A stretch of DNA of 64,000 bases from Shimia sp040225985 (GTDB lineage: Bacteria; Pseudomonadota; Alphaproteobacteria; Rhodobacterales; Rhodobacteraceae): assembly GCF_040225985.1 (NCBI RefSeq), contig NZ_JBBPEU010000003.1:226604-290603 (forward strand), written 5' to 3'. The first letter of the stretch is position 1. The number at the start of each line of letters is the position of its first letter. Below, in pieces: positions 16,488 to 25,175 of the stretch. The notes beneath the pieces are model-generated. The model was not told where the DNA came from and did no database searches. It worked only from the letters and a program-made list of their open reading frames with translations. Made by a program: the position numbers and the translations under genes.

Positions 16488-16658
16488 GTGAAAAAGCTGA
16501 CCGCAACCGTACTGCTGGCCACCCTGCCCGTTCTGGCTCAGGCCCAGCCCATCACCTCGCTGACCATCCATTCGGAAGAAAACCGCAAGCACTGCAATGA
16601 CGGCTTCACCTGGAGCACGCTTGAAGGCGGTATGTGCCTCGCGGATAATGGCCGGTAA
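16488..16658 (+). CDS. Two-cysteine secreted peptide 1
   Basis: GTG start at 16488 after AAAGGAG. 56 residues: signal peptide VKKLTATVLLATLPVLAQAQ, then a short linker and the motif HCNDGFTWSTLEGGMC followed by LADNGR. It belongs to a run of five genes here with a shared C-x2-G-x2-W/Y-x6(7)-C motif; this copy has 7 residues in the last gap. The two cysteines probably form a disulfide in the periplasm or outside the cell. Function unknown. Confidence 0.75.
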   Translation: MKKLTATVLLATLPVLAQAQPITSLTIHSEENRKHCNDGFTWSTLEGGMCLADNGR

Positions 16659-16673
16659 CGGAAGGACAAACCC

Positions 16674-16844
16674 ATGATCCGCACCCTGACACTGGCCGCT
16701 GCCTGCGCCATCGTGCCAGCCCTTGCCCTGGCGGGTGGGGCAAACACGAAAACCGGTATCGGTGAAAAAAACGGCCCGGAATGCGCACCGGGGTTCTATT
16801 ATGACGAACGCGACAAGATGTGCATCGCCGCGAACTGGCTCTGA
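16674..16844 (+). CDS. Two-cysteine secreted peptide 2
   Basis: 56 residues, 15 nt after the preceding gene, with GGAAGG before the ATG. Signal peptide MIRTLTLAAACAIVPALALA, then GGANTKTGIGEKNG and the motif ECAPGFYYDERDKMC, ending IAANWL. A third cysteine lies in the signal peptide. Almost no room for a fold beyond a small disulfide loop. Confidence 0.78.
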   Translation: MIRTLTLAAACAIVPALALAGGANTKTGIGEKNGPECAPGFYYDERDKMCIAANWL

Positions 16845-16963
16845 CCGGCACGCAAACGTGAATGCGTGCCTGCCTAAAATCTGGTACTGAAACTTTATCG
16901 TTGATTTTCCGCGCTGCACACTTACATTCAACGCACGGAATATCTTATCCTCGGGAGGACACC

Positions 16964-17107
16964 ATGAAAACTGCTTCCACGATCACACTTGCCCTGATTG
17001 CGAGCTTTGCCTTCTCGACCCTTGCCTCTGCAGCCGAAAAAGACTGCAAGCCGGGGTTCGTCTGGGATAAGCTGGACAATCAATGCACCTGCGATGAACG
17101 TCGCTGA
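16964..17107 (+). CDS. Two-cysteine secreted peptide 3
   Basis: 47 residues from ATG 16964, chosen for CGGGAGGAC just upstream; an in-frame upstream extension has no signal-peptide character. Signal peptide MKTASTITLALIASFAFS-TLASA, then DCKPGFVWDKLDNQC and TCDERR, so one extra cysteine directly after the motif. The 119 nt before it may hold a promoter of its own. Confidence 0.78.
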   Translation: MKTASTITLALIASFAFSTLASAAEKDCKPGFVWDKLDNQCTCDERR

Positions 17108-17258
17108 TTTCCCCGCGACCAAAGGGTTTATGCTTGCCCTGACCGCTGCCTTTGTCATTCTGTACACGGCAGCGGCACAGGCTGCGCCCAAGAAATGCCC
17201 TCCGGGAAGTTATTGGGACACGTATGACCAGATGTGCATTTATGCCAATGACCGTTAA
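17094..17258 (+). CDS. Two-cysteine secreted peptide 4
   Basis: 54 residues from ATG 17094, overlapping the end of the previous gene by 14 nt; an ATG at 17130 preceded by AAAGGG would give a more normal signal peptide (MLALTAAFVILYTAAAQA). The mature part is APKKCPPGSYWDTYDQMC followed by IYANDR. The overlap indicates that copies 3 and 4 are co-translated. Confidence 0.75.
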   Translation: MNVADFPATKGFMLALTAAFVILYTAAAQAAPKKCPPGSYWDTYDQMCIYANDR

Positions 17259-17284
17259 CCACAACTTCTTTCGGAGCAGCTGAC

Positions 17285-17821
17285 ATGTTCACCAGATCCC
17301 TTGCCGCCGCCGCGCTTTTGCTGGCCCCCCTTTCGGTGCACGCCGCCGGCGGAGACGATTTCGTTCCTAAACCCACCCCGACCACCAAAGAGTGCAAGAA
17401 CGGTAAGGTCTGGAGCGAAAAGAAAAAGCGCTGCGTCAAACCCGGAAATGCCAGCCTTGTGGATGATGTGCTGTATGGCGCGGTGCGCGAATACGCCTAT
17501 GCAGGCCAGTATGAGAACGCACAAAAGGTTCTGGCTGCCATGTCGGACCAGCAGGAAGACCGGGTGCTGACCTATTGGGGCTTTACCCATCGCAAGATGG
17601 GCAATGTCGACCTTGGCATGTCCTATTATGAGGCCGCACTTGAGACCAATCCGGATAACCTTTTGGTGCGCTCGTATATGGGTCAGGCCTTTGTCGAGAG
17701 CGGAGACAGCTATCTCGCCTATCTGCAGCTCAAGGAAATCCGCGCCCGTGGGGGCGCCGGTACCTGGCCCGAGACCTCTCTGGCCGAAGCGATCCGCACC
17801 GGATCGACCTATAATTACTAA
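17285..17821 (+). CDS. Secreted TPR protein with the two-cysteine motif
   Basis: 178 residues: signal peptide ending SVHAAGG, then the cluster motif ECKNGKVWSEKKKRC at about residues 36-50, and then two or three tetratricopeptide repeats (YGAVREYAYAGQYENAQKVL; YWGFTHRKMGNVDLGMSYYE; ALETNPDNLLVRSYMGQAFV). TPRs bind protein partners, so this may be the periplasmic scaffold of the cluster. It closes the five-gene run, 26 nt after peptide 4, with GGAGCAG before the ATG. A TPR protein of this kind is common in the family; the partner is unknown. Confidence 0.83.
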   Translation: MFTRSLAAAALLLAPLSVHAAGGDDFVPKPTPTTKECKNGKVWSEKKKRCVKPGNASLVDDVLYGAVREYAYAGQYENAQKVLAAMSDQQEDRVLTYWGFTHRKMGNVDLGMSYYEAALETNPDNLLVRSYMGQAFVESGDSYLAYLQLKEIRARGGAGTWPETSLAEAIRTGSTYNY

Positions 17822-17900
17822 AATTGACAAGACCGGCGGGGTTTTGAACTTTTGTTCACCAAACCCCGCCTAAGGTCCGGGCAAGAAAGGAGTCTCGCCC

Positions 17901-18977
17901 ATGACCGTTCCTGCCGCGACTGCGCAGCTTTCCCCTCCTGATTTGCAACCCGCCTTGCCCGCGCCCTCGGATCTGGGGCTGAGCCGTCGCCAGAAGGCGG
18001 CGATCATCCTGCGTTTTCTGCTGAACGAAGGGGCCGAGGTGTCGCTGACCACTTTGCCCGACGACATGCAGGCGGATCTCACGCAAATGATGGCCGAGAT
18101 GCGCTATATCGACCGCGACACGCTGGCGGTCGTGCTGATGGAATTTGCGGGTGAGCTTGAATCCATCGGCCTGTCGTTCCCGCGTGATATTGCCGATGCG
18201 CTGACGGCGCTGGAAGGCCGGATCAGTCCGATGACCGCCGCCCGCCTTCGGAAAGAGGCCGGGGTGCGCCAGACAGGCGACCCCTGGGCACGTATCCGTG
18301 CCCTGCCCACCGACAGCCTGAAAGAGATTGTCGACCGCGAAAGTACCGAGGTGTCAGCGGTCATGCTGTCAAAACTCGACGTGGCCAAGGCCGCCGATCT
18401 TCTGGGGCAGTTGCCCGGCGACAGGGCCCGCCGTATCGCTTATGCCATTTCGATGACCGGCGGGATCACACCCGACACCGTAGACCGGATCGGCCTGTCG
18501 CTGGCCGCGGCGCTGGACGATATCCCGCCCAAGGCCTTTGACGGCGACCCCAGCAAACGCGTCGGCGAAATTCTGAACGTGTCTCCTGCCGCCACGCGCA
18601 ACGATGTGCTGGTCGGGCTGGAGGAAACGGATGCAGGCTTTGCAGACCGCGTGCGCAAATCGATTTTTACCTTTGCCGACATTCCGCGACGCCTGTCGCC
18701 GCTGGATGCCCCCGCCGTGCTGCGCGAAGTTGACCAGGCTGTGCTAATCCGCGCTCTGTCCGGCGCGCTGGACAATTTTCCCGACGTGGCCGAGTTTCTG
18801 CTGGGCAACATCTCGACCCGCCTCGCCGACCAGCTGCGCGAGGATGTGCAGGACCTTGGCAAAGTGTCCGCCAAAGATAGCGAAGCGGCCATGACCCAGA
18901 TCGTTCTTGCCATTCGCGCGTTGCAGGACCGGGGCGACATACAATTGAAACCCACAGAAGAAGAGATCGACAGCTAG
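17901..18977 (+). CDS. fliG: FliG-like flagellar motor switch protein
   Basis: 358 residues with the FliG layout: N-terminal helices beginning LSRRQKAAIILRFLLNEGA, a middle domain around DRESTEVSAVMLSKLDVAKA, a second ARM-like block RKSIFTFADIPRRLS, and the C-terminal torque domain with DQAVLIRALSGALDN, FLLGNISTRLADQLREDVQD and LAIRALQDRGDIQL. The EHPQ motif of the middle domain is replaced by ESTE-like residues, so it is divergent. FliG couples the flagellar rotor to the stator and FliM. No other flagellar gene lies in the window. AAGGAG precedes the ATG. Confidence 0.82.
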   Translation: MTVPAATAQLSPPDLQPALPAPSDLGLSRRQKAAIILRFLLNEGAEVSLTTLPDDMQADLTQMMAEMRYIDRDTLAVVLMEFAGELESIGLSFPRDIADALTALEGRISPMTAARLRKEAGVRQTGDPWARIRALPTDSLKEIVDRESTEVSAVMLSKLDVAKAADLLGQLPGDRARRIAYAISMTGGITPDTVDRIGLSLAAALDDIPPKAFDGDPSKRVGEILNVSPAATRNDVLVGLEETDAGFADRVRKSIFTFADIPRRLSPLDAPAVLREVDQAVLIRALSGALDNFPDVAEFLLGNISTRLADQLREDVQDLGKVSAKDSEAAMTQIVLAIRALQDRGDIQLKPTEEEIDS

Positions 18978-19027
18978 AGCGCCGGAAACGGTTTACAGCC
19001 GCGCATGGCGGGCATAGTGCTGATGCC

Positions 19028-19885
19028 ATGAACAGCCTGTCCCCCAACGCGCGCGCCATTCTTCTTATGATCGCGGCGATCTTCTGCTTTACGCTGATGG
19101 ATGCCACCGCCAAGGCCCTGTCGCCGCGCATCGGCGTCGTGCCCGCCCTTTGGGCGCGCTATGCGGGCCAGACGCTGGTGGTGCTGGTGCTGGTGGCGCG
19201 TCGCTTGCCCGGGGTGCTCAAAACCCGCTATCCAAAGCTGCAAATCGCGCGTTCGGTCTTCCTGATGGGGGCGACATGGTGCTTTTTCGTCGGCATAAGC
19301 CATATCGGCCTGACCGACGCCACCGCAATCATGGACGTGAACCCCGTTCTGATCACCCTTGGAGCCGCGTTGTTTCTTGGTGAACGGCTTGGGCCGCGCC
19401 GGGTCGCCGGGATCGCGGTATCCCTGATCGGCGCCATGATCGTGATCCGGCCCGGTTCGGACGTGTTTTCGCCCTATGCGGTCTATCCGCTGGCGGCGGC
19501 GTTTTTCTACTCGGCCTATGCGCTGGCAACCCGGTTTGTCGGCAAGGATGAGGACGTCTGGACCTCGCTTCTCTATACCGGCGTCTTTGGCACGATCGTG
19601 CTGAGCCTTCTGGCCCTGCCCACGATGCCCCTGCCCGATCCGGCCAGTCTGTTGTTGATGGCGCTGATCACGCTGTTCGGTACGGTGTCACAACTTTTGC
19701 TGATCCGCGCGCTGTCGCAGGGCGAAGCGTCGATGCTGGCGCCGTTTGCCTATACGGGGCTGATCTTTGCAACAGTGTGGGGCGTGGTATTTTTTGGCGA
19801 GTTCCCCGATTTCTGGACAATCATCGGCGCGCTTGTGATTGCGGCGGCGGGCACCTATGTGTGGCACCGCGAAACCTTTCGATAA
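19028..19885 (+). CDS. DMT-superfamily permease (EamA)
   Basis: 285 residues, ten membrane segments in two EamA halves. The first half opens ILLMIAAIFCFTLMDATAKALS and contains DATAIMDVNPVLITLGAALFLGE; the second has FGTVSQLLLIRALSQGEAS and PFAYTGLIFATVWGVVFFGE. The substrate is unknown; relatives move drugs or metabolites. It is 12 nt upstream of the acyltransferase gene, so they are probably co-transcribed. Confidence 0.88.
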   Translation: MNSLSPNARAILLMIAAIFCFTLMDATAKALSPRIGVVPALWARYAGQTLVVLVLVARRLPGVLKTRYPKLQIARSVFLMGATWCFFVGISHIGLTDATAIMDVNPVLITLGAALFLGERLGPRRVAGIAVSLIGAMIVIRPGSDVFSPYAVYPLAAAFFYSAYALATRFVGKDEDVWTSLLYTGVFGTIVLSLLALPTMPLPDPASLLLMALITLFGTVSQLLLIRALSQGEASMLAPFAYTGLIFATVWGVVFFGEFPDFWTIIGALVIAAAGTYVWHRETFR

Positions 19886-19897
19886 GACCCCGGACAG

Positions 19898-20821
19898 ATG
19901 GCAGCAGAAAAAGACAGCTTTGGTCAAAAGGCCGTGGATTACACGGTGAACATCGTGATCCGCGCGGCCATTGGCACCGCCATGTTGATGCCCTATGAAA
20001 CGCGGGTGCGCGGCATGGGGTGGCTGACCGCGCATGTGCTGGCCCCGATTGGCGGGTTTCGCAAACGCATCCGGATGAATCTGGCGCATGTGCTGCCCGA
20101 TCTGCCAAAGGCCGAGGTCGACCGTATGGTCCGCGCCGTGCCTGACAATGTGGGCCGCACCCTGATCGAGATCTATTCCGGCGAGGATTTTGTGAAACGC
20201 GCCATCACGGCCCCGATCGAGGGGCCCGGTCTGGCCCGTCTCGAGGCGGCGCGCGATGCGGGGCGTCCGGTGATCCTCGTCACCGGGCATATGGGAAATT
20301 ACGATGCTGTGCGCGCCAACCTGATCCATCGCGGCTATAACATGGGGGCGCTCTATCGGCGCATGTCGAACCCTTATTTCAACGACCATTACGTGCGCTC
20401 GATCTCAAAGATCGGCACGCCGATGTTCGAACAGGGCCGCAAGGGCATGATCGAGATGGTCCGCCACATCAAGGCGGGCGGCATTTTGGGCATTCTGACT
20501 GACCTTTACGTACAGGACGGCGAACCACTTGAATTCTTTGGACAAAAGGCACGCACTTCGCTTGTGACGGCGGAACTGGCGCTCAAATTCGATGCGGCGC
20601 TGATCCCGGTCTATGGGCTGCGCAATCCGGACGGTCTGAGTTTTCGGATCGTGGCGCAGGATGAAATCCCCCACTCCGATCCGATCACCATGACGCAAGC
20701 CGTGAATGACGGGCTGGAATCCCTTGTGCGCGAAAACATGGACCAGTGGTTCTGGATTCACCGCCGCTGGAAATACGCGACGCGCCCGCTGCGCCCCAAA
20801 GGTTCGGTCCAGAAATCCTGA
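19898..20821 (+). CDS. LpxL-type acyltransferase
   Basis: 307 residues of the LPLAT/HtrB-like family. The catalytic HX4D motif is in VTGHMGNYDAVRAN; further family pieces are YRRMSNPYFNDHY, EQGRKGMIEMVRHI, GGILGILTDLYVQDGEPLEFFGQKA and the closing DQWFWIHRRWK. Such enzymes add secondary acyl chains to lipid A precursors or related lipids on the inner face of the inner membrane. Acceptor and chain length cannot be read. Gene neighbours give no lipid A context. Confidence 0.88.
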   Translation: MAAEKDSFGQKAVDYTVNIVIRAAIGTAMLMPYETRVRGMGWLTAHVLAPIGGFRKRIRMNLAHVLPDLPKAEVDRMVRAVPDNVGRTLIEIYSGEDFVKRAITAPIEGPGLARLEAARDAGRPVILVTGHMGNYDAVRANLIHRGYNMGALYRRMSNPYFNDHYVRSISKIGTPMFEQGRKGMIEMVRHIKAGGILGILTDLYVQDGEPLEFFGQKARTSLVTAELALKFDAALIPVYGLRNPDGLSFRIVAQDEIPHSDPITMTQAVNDGLESLVRENMDQWFWIHRRWKYATRPLRPKGSVQKS

Positions 20822-20825
20822 CCGC

Positions 20826-21524
20826 TTACCGGATGCGGGCCGCTGCAAGGATGGGCCCGTTGCCCGTTTCCTGGATCAACGCGACCACAGGGTTGTCGCC
20901 ACGTGCAGGCGCCTTGATTTTCAGGGGTGCGCGCCCGTCCCATTCGGCGATCACGTCCCAGCCATCAACGATATTGGTATAGGTGAGCGTTTTGCCCGCA
21001 TTCTCGCCGCGCTTGATGTCAACCGATTGCTCAGGTTTATAGCGCACGAGATGCACGACCATGTTCTTGACAGCGCCTGTCGCCTCGGCCTCGATCCAGA
21101 CCGTGCCGCCCTGCCGCCGCATCGCCATGCGCACGGGTGACGCCGCGCGTTTATGTGCCTCGATCAACCCGTTCACCTTGTCAGGCTTGTTGCCGACAAC
21201 GTGGTCCCGTCCGCCGATGATCAACTGGGGCGTATAAACCGAGCGATGCCCCGCCGCCACGGCATAGGCTTTCTGCCGCTTGGTGTAGGCGGGATTGGCA
21301 AAGCTGTCTTTCCAGCCAATGTAATCCCAGTAATCGACATGCAGCGCCAGCGCGATCACGTCCTCGCGCGCGGACAGTTCGTTGTGAAAAAACGCGTCGG
21401 CCGGCGGGCAGGACGAACATCCTTGCGAGGTATAAAGTTCGACCACCACAGGGCGTGTCTCGGCCTGCGCCGCCAACGTGGTCGCGCACCAGAGCATGAT
21501 TATCACCGCAGCGAGTCGCTTCAT
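20826..21524 (-). CDS. DUF1223 thioredoxin-like secreted protein
   Basis: 232 residues; signal peptide MKRLAAVIIMLWCATTLAAQA; then VELYTSQGCSSCPPADAFF with a CxxC pair in a thioredoxin-like position, HVDYWDYIGWKDSFANPAYT, and YTPQLIIGGRDHVVG, the DUF1223 pattern. It probably folds like thioredoxin in the periplasm; a redox role is inferred from CSSC. It is convergent with the acyltransferase, 4 nt apart. Confidence 0.9.
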   Translation of the reverse strand: MKRLAAVIIMLWCATTLAAQAETRPVVVELYTSQGCSSCPPADAFFHNELSAREDVIALALHVDYWDYIGWKDSFANPAYTKRQKAYAVAAGHRSVYTPQLIIGGRDHVVGNKPDKVNGLIEAHKRAASPVRMAMRRQGGTVWIEAEATGAVKNMVVHLVRYKPEQSVDIKRGENAGKTLTYTNIVDGWDVIAEWDGRAPLKIKAPARGDNPVVALIQETGNGPILAAARIR

Positions 21525-21723
21525 TCCGAGATGTCCCCTTTTTCGAATACCCTGAAACTAGACCCGCAGCCCTGAAATAACCAATCAAGCATTTGCGAGC
21601 AGCCGGTGAAGCCCCTGTAAAGCCCTGGCCTGACACTCGCCCCTCTCCCCCCTTGAAAGGCGCGGGGCGATACGCCACCTTTTTATCACAACACCCCTAA
21701 AGTAATTTCAAAGGGAGGCCCCC

Positions 21724-24411
21724 ATGCCGATCAAGGTTGGACAAGACAGCGCAAAGTCGCGCAAAACGCTGAACATCAACGGAAAATCCATTTCATTCTA
21801 TTCTATCCCGGCCGCGCAGGAGGCGGGGCTCGGGGATTTCTCGCGCCTGCCCGCCGCGTTGAAAGTGGTACTGGAAAACATGCTGCGGTTCGAGGATGAC
21901 GGGTTTTCTGTCTCGACCGACGATATCCGCGCCTTTGCCGATTGGGGTGCGAACGGGGGCAAGAACCCGCGCGAGATCGCCTATCGCCCAGCCCGCGTCT
22001 TGATGCAGGATTTCACCGGCGTACCTGCGGTGGTGGACCTTGCCGCAATGCGGGACGGGATCAAAGGGCTGGGCGGCGACGCACAAAAAATCAACCCGCT
22101 GAACCCCGTAGACCTCGTGATCGACCATTCGGTGATGATCGACGAATTCGGCAACCCGCGCGCCTTCCAGATGAACGTGGACCGCGAATATGAACGCAAT
22201 ATGGAGCGCTATCAGTTCCTGAAATGGGGCCAGAGCGCGTTTGACAATTTCCGCGTAGTGCCGCCGGGCACGGGTATTTGTCACCAGGTGAACCTTGAAT
22301 ACCTGGCCCAGACAGTCTGGACCGACACCGACCAGAACGGAGAAACCGTCGCCTATCCCGACACGCTGGTTGGAACCGACAGCCACACAACCATGGTCAA
22401 CGGCATGGCCGTGCTGGGATGGGGTGTCGGCGGGATCGAGGCCGAGGCTGCAATGCTGGGCCAGCCGATCTCGATGCTGATCCCCGAGGTCGTTGGCTTT
22501 GAGCTGACCGGAGACATGGTCGAGGGCACCACCGGCACAGATCTGGTGCTGAAAGTGGTCGAAATGCTGCGTGAAAAGGGCGTGGTGGGCAAATTCGTCG
22601 AATTCTACGGCGAAGGGCTGGACCGTCTGCCGTTGGCCGACCGGGCCACGATTGCCAACATGGCGCCGGAATACGGTGCGACCTGTGGCTTCTTCCCGAT
22701 TGACGGTGAAACCCTGCGCTATATGCGCACCACCGGTCGTGACGAGGACCGGATTGCGCTGGTCGAGGCCTATGCCAAGGAAAACGGGCTGTGGCGCGGG
22801 GCGGATTATGCGCCGATCTACACCGATACGCTCAGCCTTGATATGGGCACGATTGTGCCCGCCATTTCCGGCCCCAAGCGCCCGCAGGATTTCGTGGCGC
22901 TGACCGATGCCAAGGCAACCTTCCTGCGCGAGATGGAAGAGACCTTCAAGCGCCCAATGGACAAGGAAGTATCCGTCAAGGGCGAGGACTATACGCTGTC
23001 GTCCGGTGATGTGGTGATCGCCTCGATTACGTCCTGCACCAACACGTCGAACCCTTACGTGATGATCGGCGCAGGGCTTGTCGCGCGCAAGGCCGCCGCG
23101 CTGGGGCTGGATCGCAAGCCGTGGGTCAAGACCTCGCTCGCGCCCGGCTCGCAGGTGGTGACGGAATATCTTGAAGCCGCAGGATTGCAGGACGACCTCG
23201 ACAAGATCGGCTTCAACCTTGTCGGTTATGGCTGCACCACCTGTATCGGCAACTCGGGCCCGATCCAGGCCGAACTGTCCGAGGCGATTGCTGATGGCGA
23301 TCTGGTTGCGGTCAGCGTCTTGTCGGGCAACCGCAACTTCGAAGGCCGCATCAGCCCGGACGTGCGCGCCAATTATCTGGCTTCTCCGCCCTTGGTCGTG
23401 GCCTATGCGCTGGCGGGCCGGATGGATATTGACCTCACATCCGAGCCGCTGGCCCAGACACCTGAAGGCAAGGATGTCTACCTGAAAGATATCTGGCCCA
23501 GCACGCAGGAAATCGCCGAGATCGTTGAAAAAACCGTGACGCGCGAGGCGTTTGTCACCAAATACGCCGACGTGTTCAAGGGCGACGACAAGTGGCAAAG
23601 CGTCGAAACCTCGGACAGTGAAACCTATGACTGGCCGCCGACCTCGACCTACATCCAGAATCCACCCTATTTCCGCGGCATGGCGCCCGAGCCGGGCACG
23701 ATCAGTAATATCGAGGGGGCCAAGGTGCTGTTGATCCTGGGTGACATGGTGACAACCGACCATATCTCGCCCGCCGGATCCTTTGCGCAATCCTCACCCG
23801 CTGGGCAGTACCTGATGGACCGACAGGTCGAGCCGCGCGAGTTCAACTCTTATGGTTCACGCCGGGGCAATCACGAGATCATGATGCGCGGCACCTTCGC
23901 CAATATCCGCATCCGTAACGAAATGCTGGACGGGGTCGAGGGGGGCTATACGCTGGGCCCGGATGGCGCGCAGACCAGCGTTTACGAGGCGTCGATGGCC
24001 TATCAGGGCTTGGGCACACCGCTGGTCGTGTTTGGTGGCGCACAGTACGGCGCCGGATCGTCGCGCGACTGGGCCGCCAAGGGCACCGCGCTTTTGGGCG
24101 TCAAGGCTGTGATCGCCGAGAGCTTCGAGCGCATCCACCGGTCAAACCTTGTTGGCATGGGCGTGATCCCGTTTGAATTCACCGGCGGCGACACGCGCAA
24201 GACGCTGGGCCTGAAGGGCGACGAGACCGTGTCGATCCACGGGCTGAATACGATCGAACCCTTGCAGGAAGTGCCCTGTGATATCACCTATGGCGACGGC
24301 ACGACCAAAACCATCACCCTGAAATGCCGGATCGATACCGCGCCCGAGATCGAATATGTCGAACATGGCGGCGTGCTGCACTATGTACTGCGCAACCTTG
24401 CCAAGGCCTGA
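21724..24411 (+). CDS. acnA: Aconitate hydratase A
   Basis: 895 residues, normal for AcnA. The 4Fe-4S ligands appear in ITSCTNTSNP and GYGCTTCIGNSGP. Other motifs are VDLVIDHSVMIDEFG, PDTLVGTDSHTTMVNGM, GDMVTTDHISPAG, GSRRGNHEIMMRG and GAQYGAGSSRDWAAKGT. It interconverts citrate and isocitrate in the TCA cycle. AAAGGGAGG lies upstream of the ATG. It is followed by a hairpin shared with ccmG. Confidence 0.98.
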   Translation: MPIKVGQDSAKSRKTLNINGKSISFYSIPAAQEAGLGDFSRLPAALKVVLENMLRFEDDGFSVSTDDIRAFADWGANGGKNPREIAYRPARVLMQDFTGVPAVVDLAAMRDGIKGLGGDAQKINPLNPVDLVIDHSVMIDEFGNPRAFQMNVDREYERNMERYQFLKWGQSAFDNFRVVPPGTGICHQVNLEYLAQTVWTDTDQNGETVAYPDTLVGTDSHTTMVNGMAVLGWGVGGIEAEAAMLGQPISMLIPEVVGFELTGDMVEGTTGTDLVLKVVEMLREKGVVGKFVEFYGEGLDRLPLADRATIANMAPEYGATCGFFPIDGETLRYMRTTGRDEDRIALVEAYAKENGLWRGADYAPIYTDTLSLDMGTIVPAISGPKRPQDFVALTDAKATFLREMEETFKRPMDKEVSVKGEDYTLSSGDVVIASITSCTNTSNPYVMIGAGLVARKAAALGLDRKPWVKTSLAPGSQVVTEYLEAAGLQDDLDKIGFNLVGYGCTTCIGNSGPIQAELSEAIADGDLVAVSVLSGNRNFEGRISPDVRANYLASPPLVVAYALAGRMDIDLTSEPLAQTPEGKDVYLKDIWPSTQEIAEIVEKTVTREAFVTKYADVFKGDDKWQSVETSDSETYDWPPTSTYIQNPPYFRGMAPEPGTISNIEGAKVLLILGDMVTTDHISPAGSFAQSSPAGQYLMDRQVEPREFNSYGSRRGNHEIMMRGTFANIRIRNEMLDGVEGGYTLGPDGAQTSVYEASMAYQGLGTPLVVFGGAQYGAGSSRDWAAKGTALLGVKAVIAESFERIHRSNLVGMGVIPFEFTGGDTRKTLGLKGDETVSIHGLNTIEPLQEVPCDITYGDGTTKTITLKCRIDTAPEIEYVEHGGVLHYVLRNLAKA

Positions 24412-24439
24412 TCCCGGGCCGGACTCGCCTAAGAAAAAA

Positions 24440-24468
24440 GGCCCCGACGCAATGCGTTCGGGGCCTTT
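24440..24468. terminator. Bidirectional terminator between acnA and ccmG
   Basis: GGCCCCGACGC, loop AAT, GCGTTCGGGGCC with one bulged base, flanked by AAAAAA on the left and TTT on the right. It can end transcripts from both converging genes, best in the leftward direction where the tail is TTTTTTC. Confidence 0.88.
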
Positions 24469-24487
24469 GTCATGTCAGCTGCGGCGT

Positions 24488-25030
24488 TCAGGACCCGCCG
24501 CGCAATTCTTCAAGCTTGGGGCGGATACGCTCCGTCAGTTCGCGTTGCGTCAACGGCCCCGCGACGCGGGTGATAATGCGTCCTTCCCCGTCCACCAGAT
24601 AGGTCTCGGGCACGCCGTAAACACCCCAGTTCAACGCCATGCGTCCCTTGGGGTCGCTGCCAATAGCGATGAAGGGATCGCCAAGATCACGCAGGAATTT
24701 GGCCCCGTTGGCCAATGAGTCCTTGTAGTTGATCCCGTATATCGGAATGCCCTCGGCCTCGAGCTGCATCAGCGTCGGGTGTTCCACGCGACAGGGCGCG
24801 CACCAGCTGGCCCAGAAATTCACCAGCTTGACCTGTCCGTCTTTCATGTCGGCTGATGTAAAGCCCGGCAGATCGCCAAAAGGCTCTACATCGACATCCG
24901 GTGCGATCTGTCCGGCCAGTGCGGTGGGCAGTTCGTCGGGATTGTCCCGCGCCATGCCGAAAAAAAACAGCCCCGCCAAGGCCGCAAAGATCAGCGGAGG
25001 CGCAATCATCAGCGGTGAGACCTTAGCCAC
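24488..25030 (-). CDS. ccmG: Thiol:disulfide interchange protein CcmG/DsbE
   Basis: 180 residues from a GTG start (VAKVSPLMIAPPLIFAALAG). One N-terminal membrane anchor, then a periplasmic thioredoxin domain with WASWCAPCRVEHP, GINYKDSLANG and the cis-Pro loop GVYGVPETYLVDGEG. It keeps apocytochrome c or CcmH thiols reduced for heme ligation. The start overlaps the end of ccmD by 8 nt, so it is the last gene of the ccmABCDG operon. ccmE, ccmF and ccmH are not in the window; ccmI is at 58.6 kb. Confidence 0.96.
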   Translation of the reverse strand: MAKVSPLMIAPPLIFAALAGLFFFGMARDNPDELPTALAGQIAPDVDVEPFGDLPGFTSADMKDGQVKLVNFWASWCAPCRVEHPTLMQLEAEGIPIYGINYKDSLANGAKFLRDLGDPFIAIGSDPKGRMALNWGVYGVPETYLVDGEGRIITRVAGPLTQRELTERIRPKLEELRGGS

Positions 25031-25175
25031 GTTTGCGTTCCTCCGCCTGTTCCAACTCTACCCGCGCCTTTCTGGCAGCGCGGATGCTCATAGCAACCAG
25101 CACCACCAGCAGAACAATCGACACGATGTATGACGACAGCACCGCGTCCGCGTATTTTCCAAGTTCAGGCATCAT
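25023..25175 (-). CDS. ccmD: Heme exporter protein CcmD
   Basis: A 50-residue product, MMPELGKYADAVLSSY followed by one membrane helix (IVSIVLLVVLVAMSI) and a charged coil-like tail RAARKARVELEQAEERKRG, exactly the CcmD pattern. The ATG at 25175 overlaps the ccmC stop (ATGA); the second ATG three bases on is also possible. CcmD holds CcmC and CcmE together and helps release holo-CcmE. Confidence 0.9.
   Translation of the reverse strand: MMPELGKYADAVLSSYIVSIVLLVVLVAMSIRAARKARVELEQAEERKRG

Noticed and set aside
21793..23790. 665-codon frame on the minus strand
   Set aside because: Fully antisense to acnA, whose protein is unmistakable; long antisense frames are expected in GC-rich DNA with strong third-position bias.
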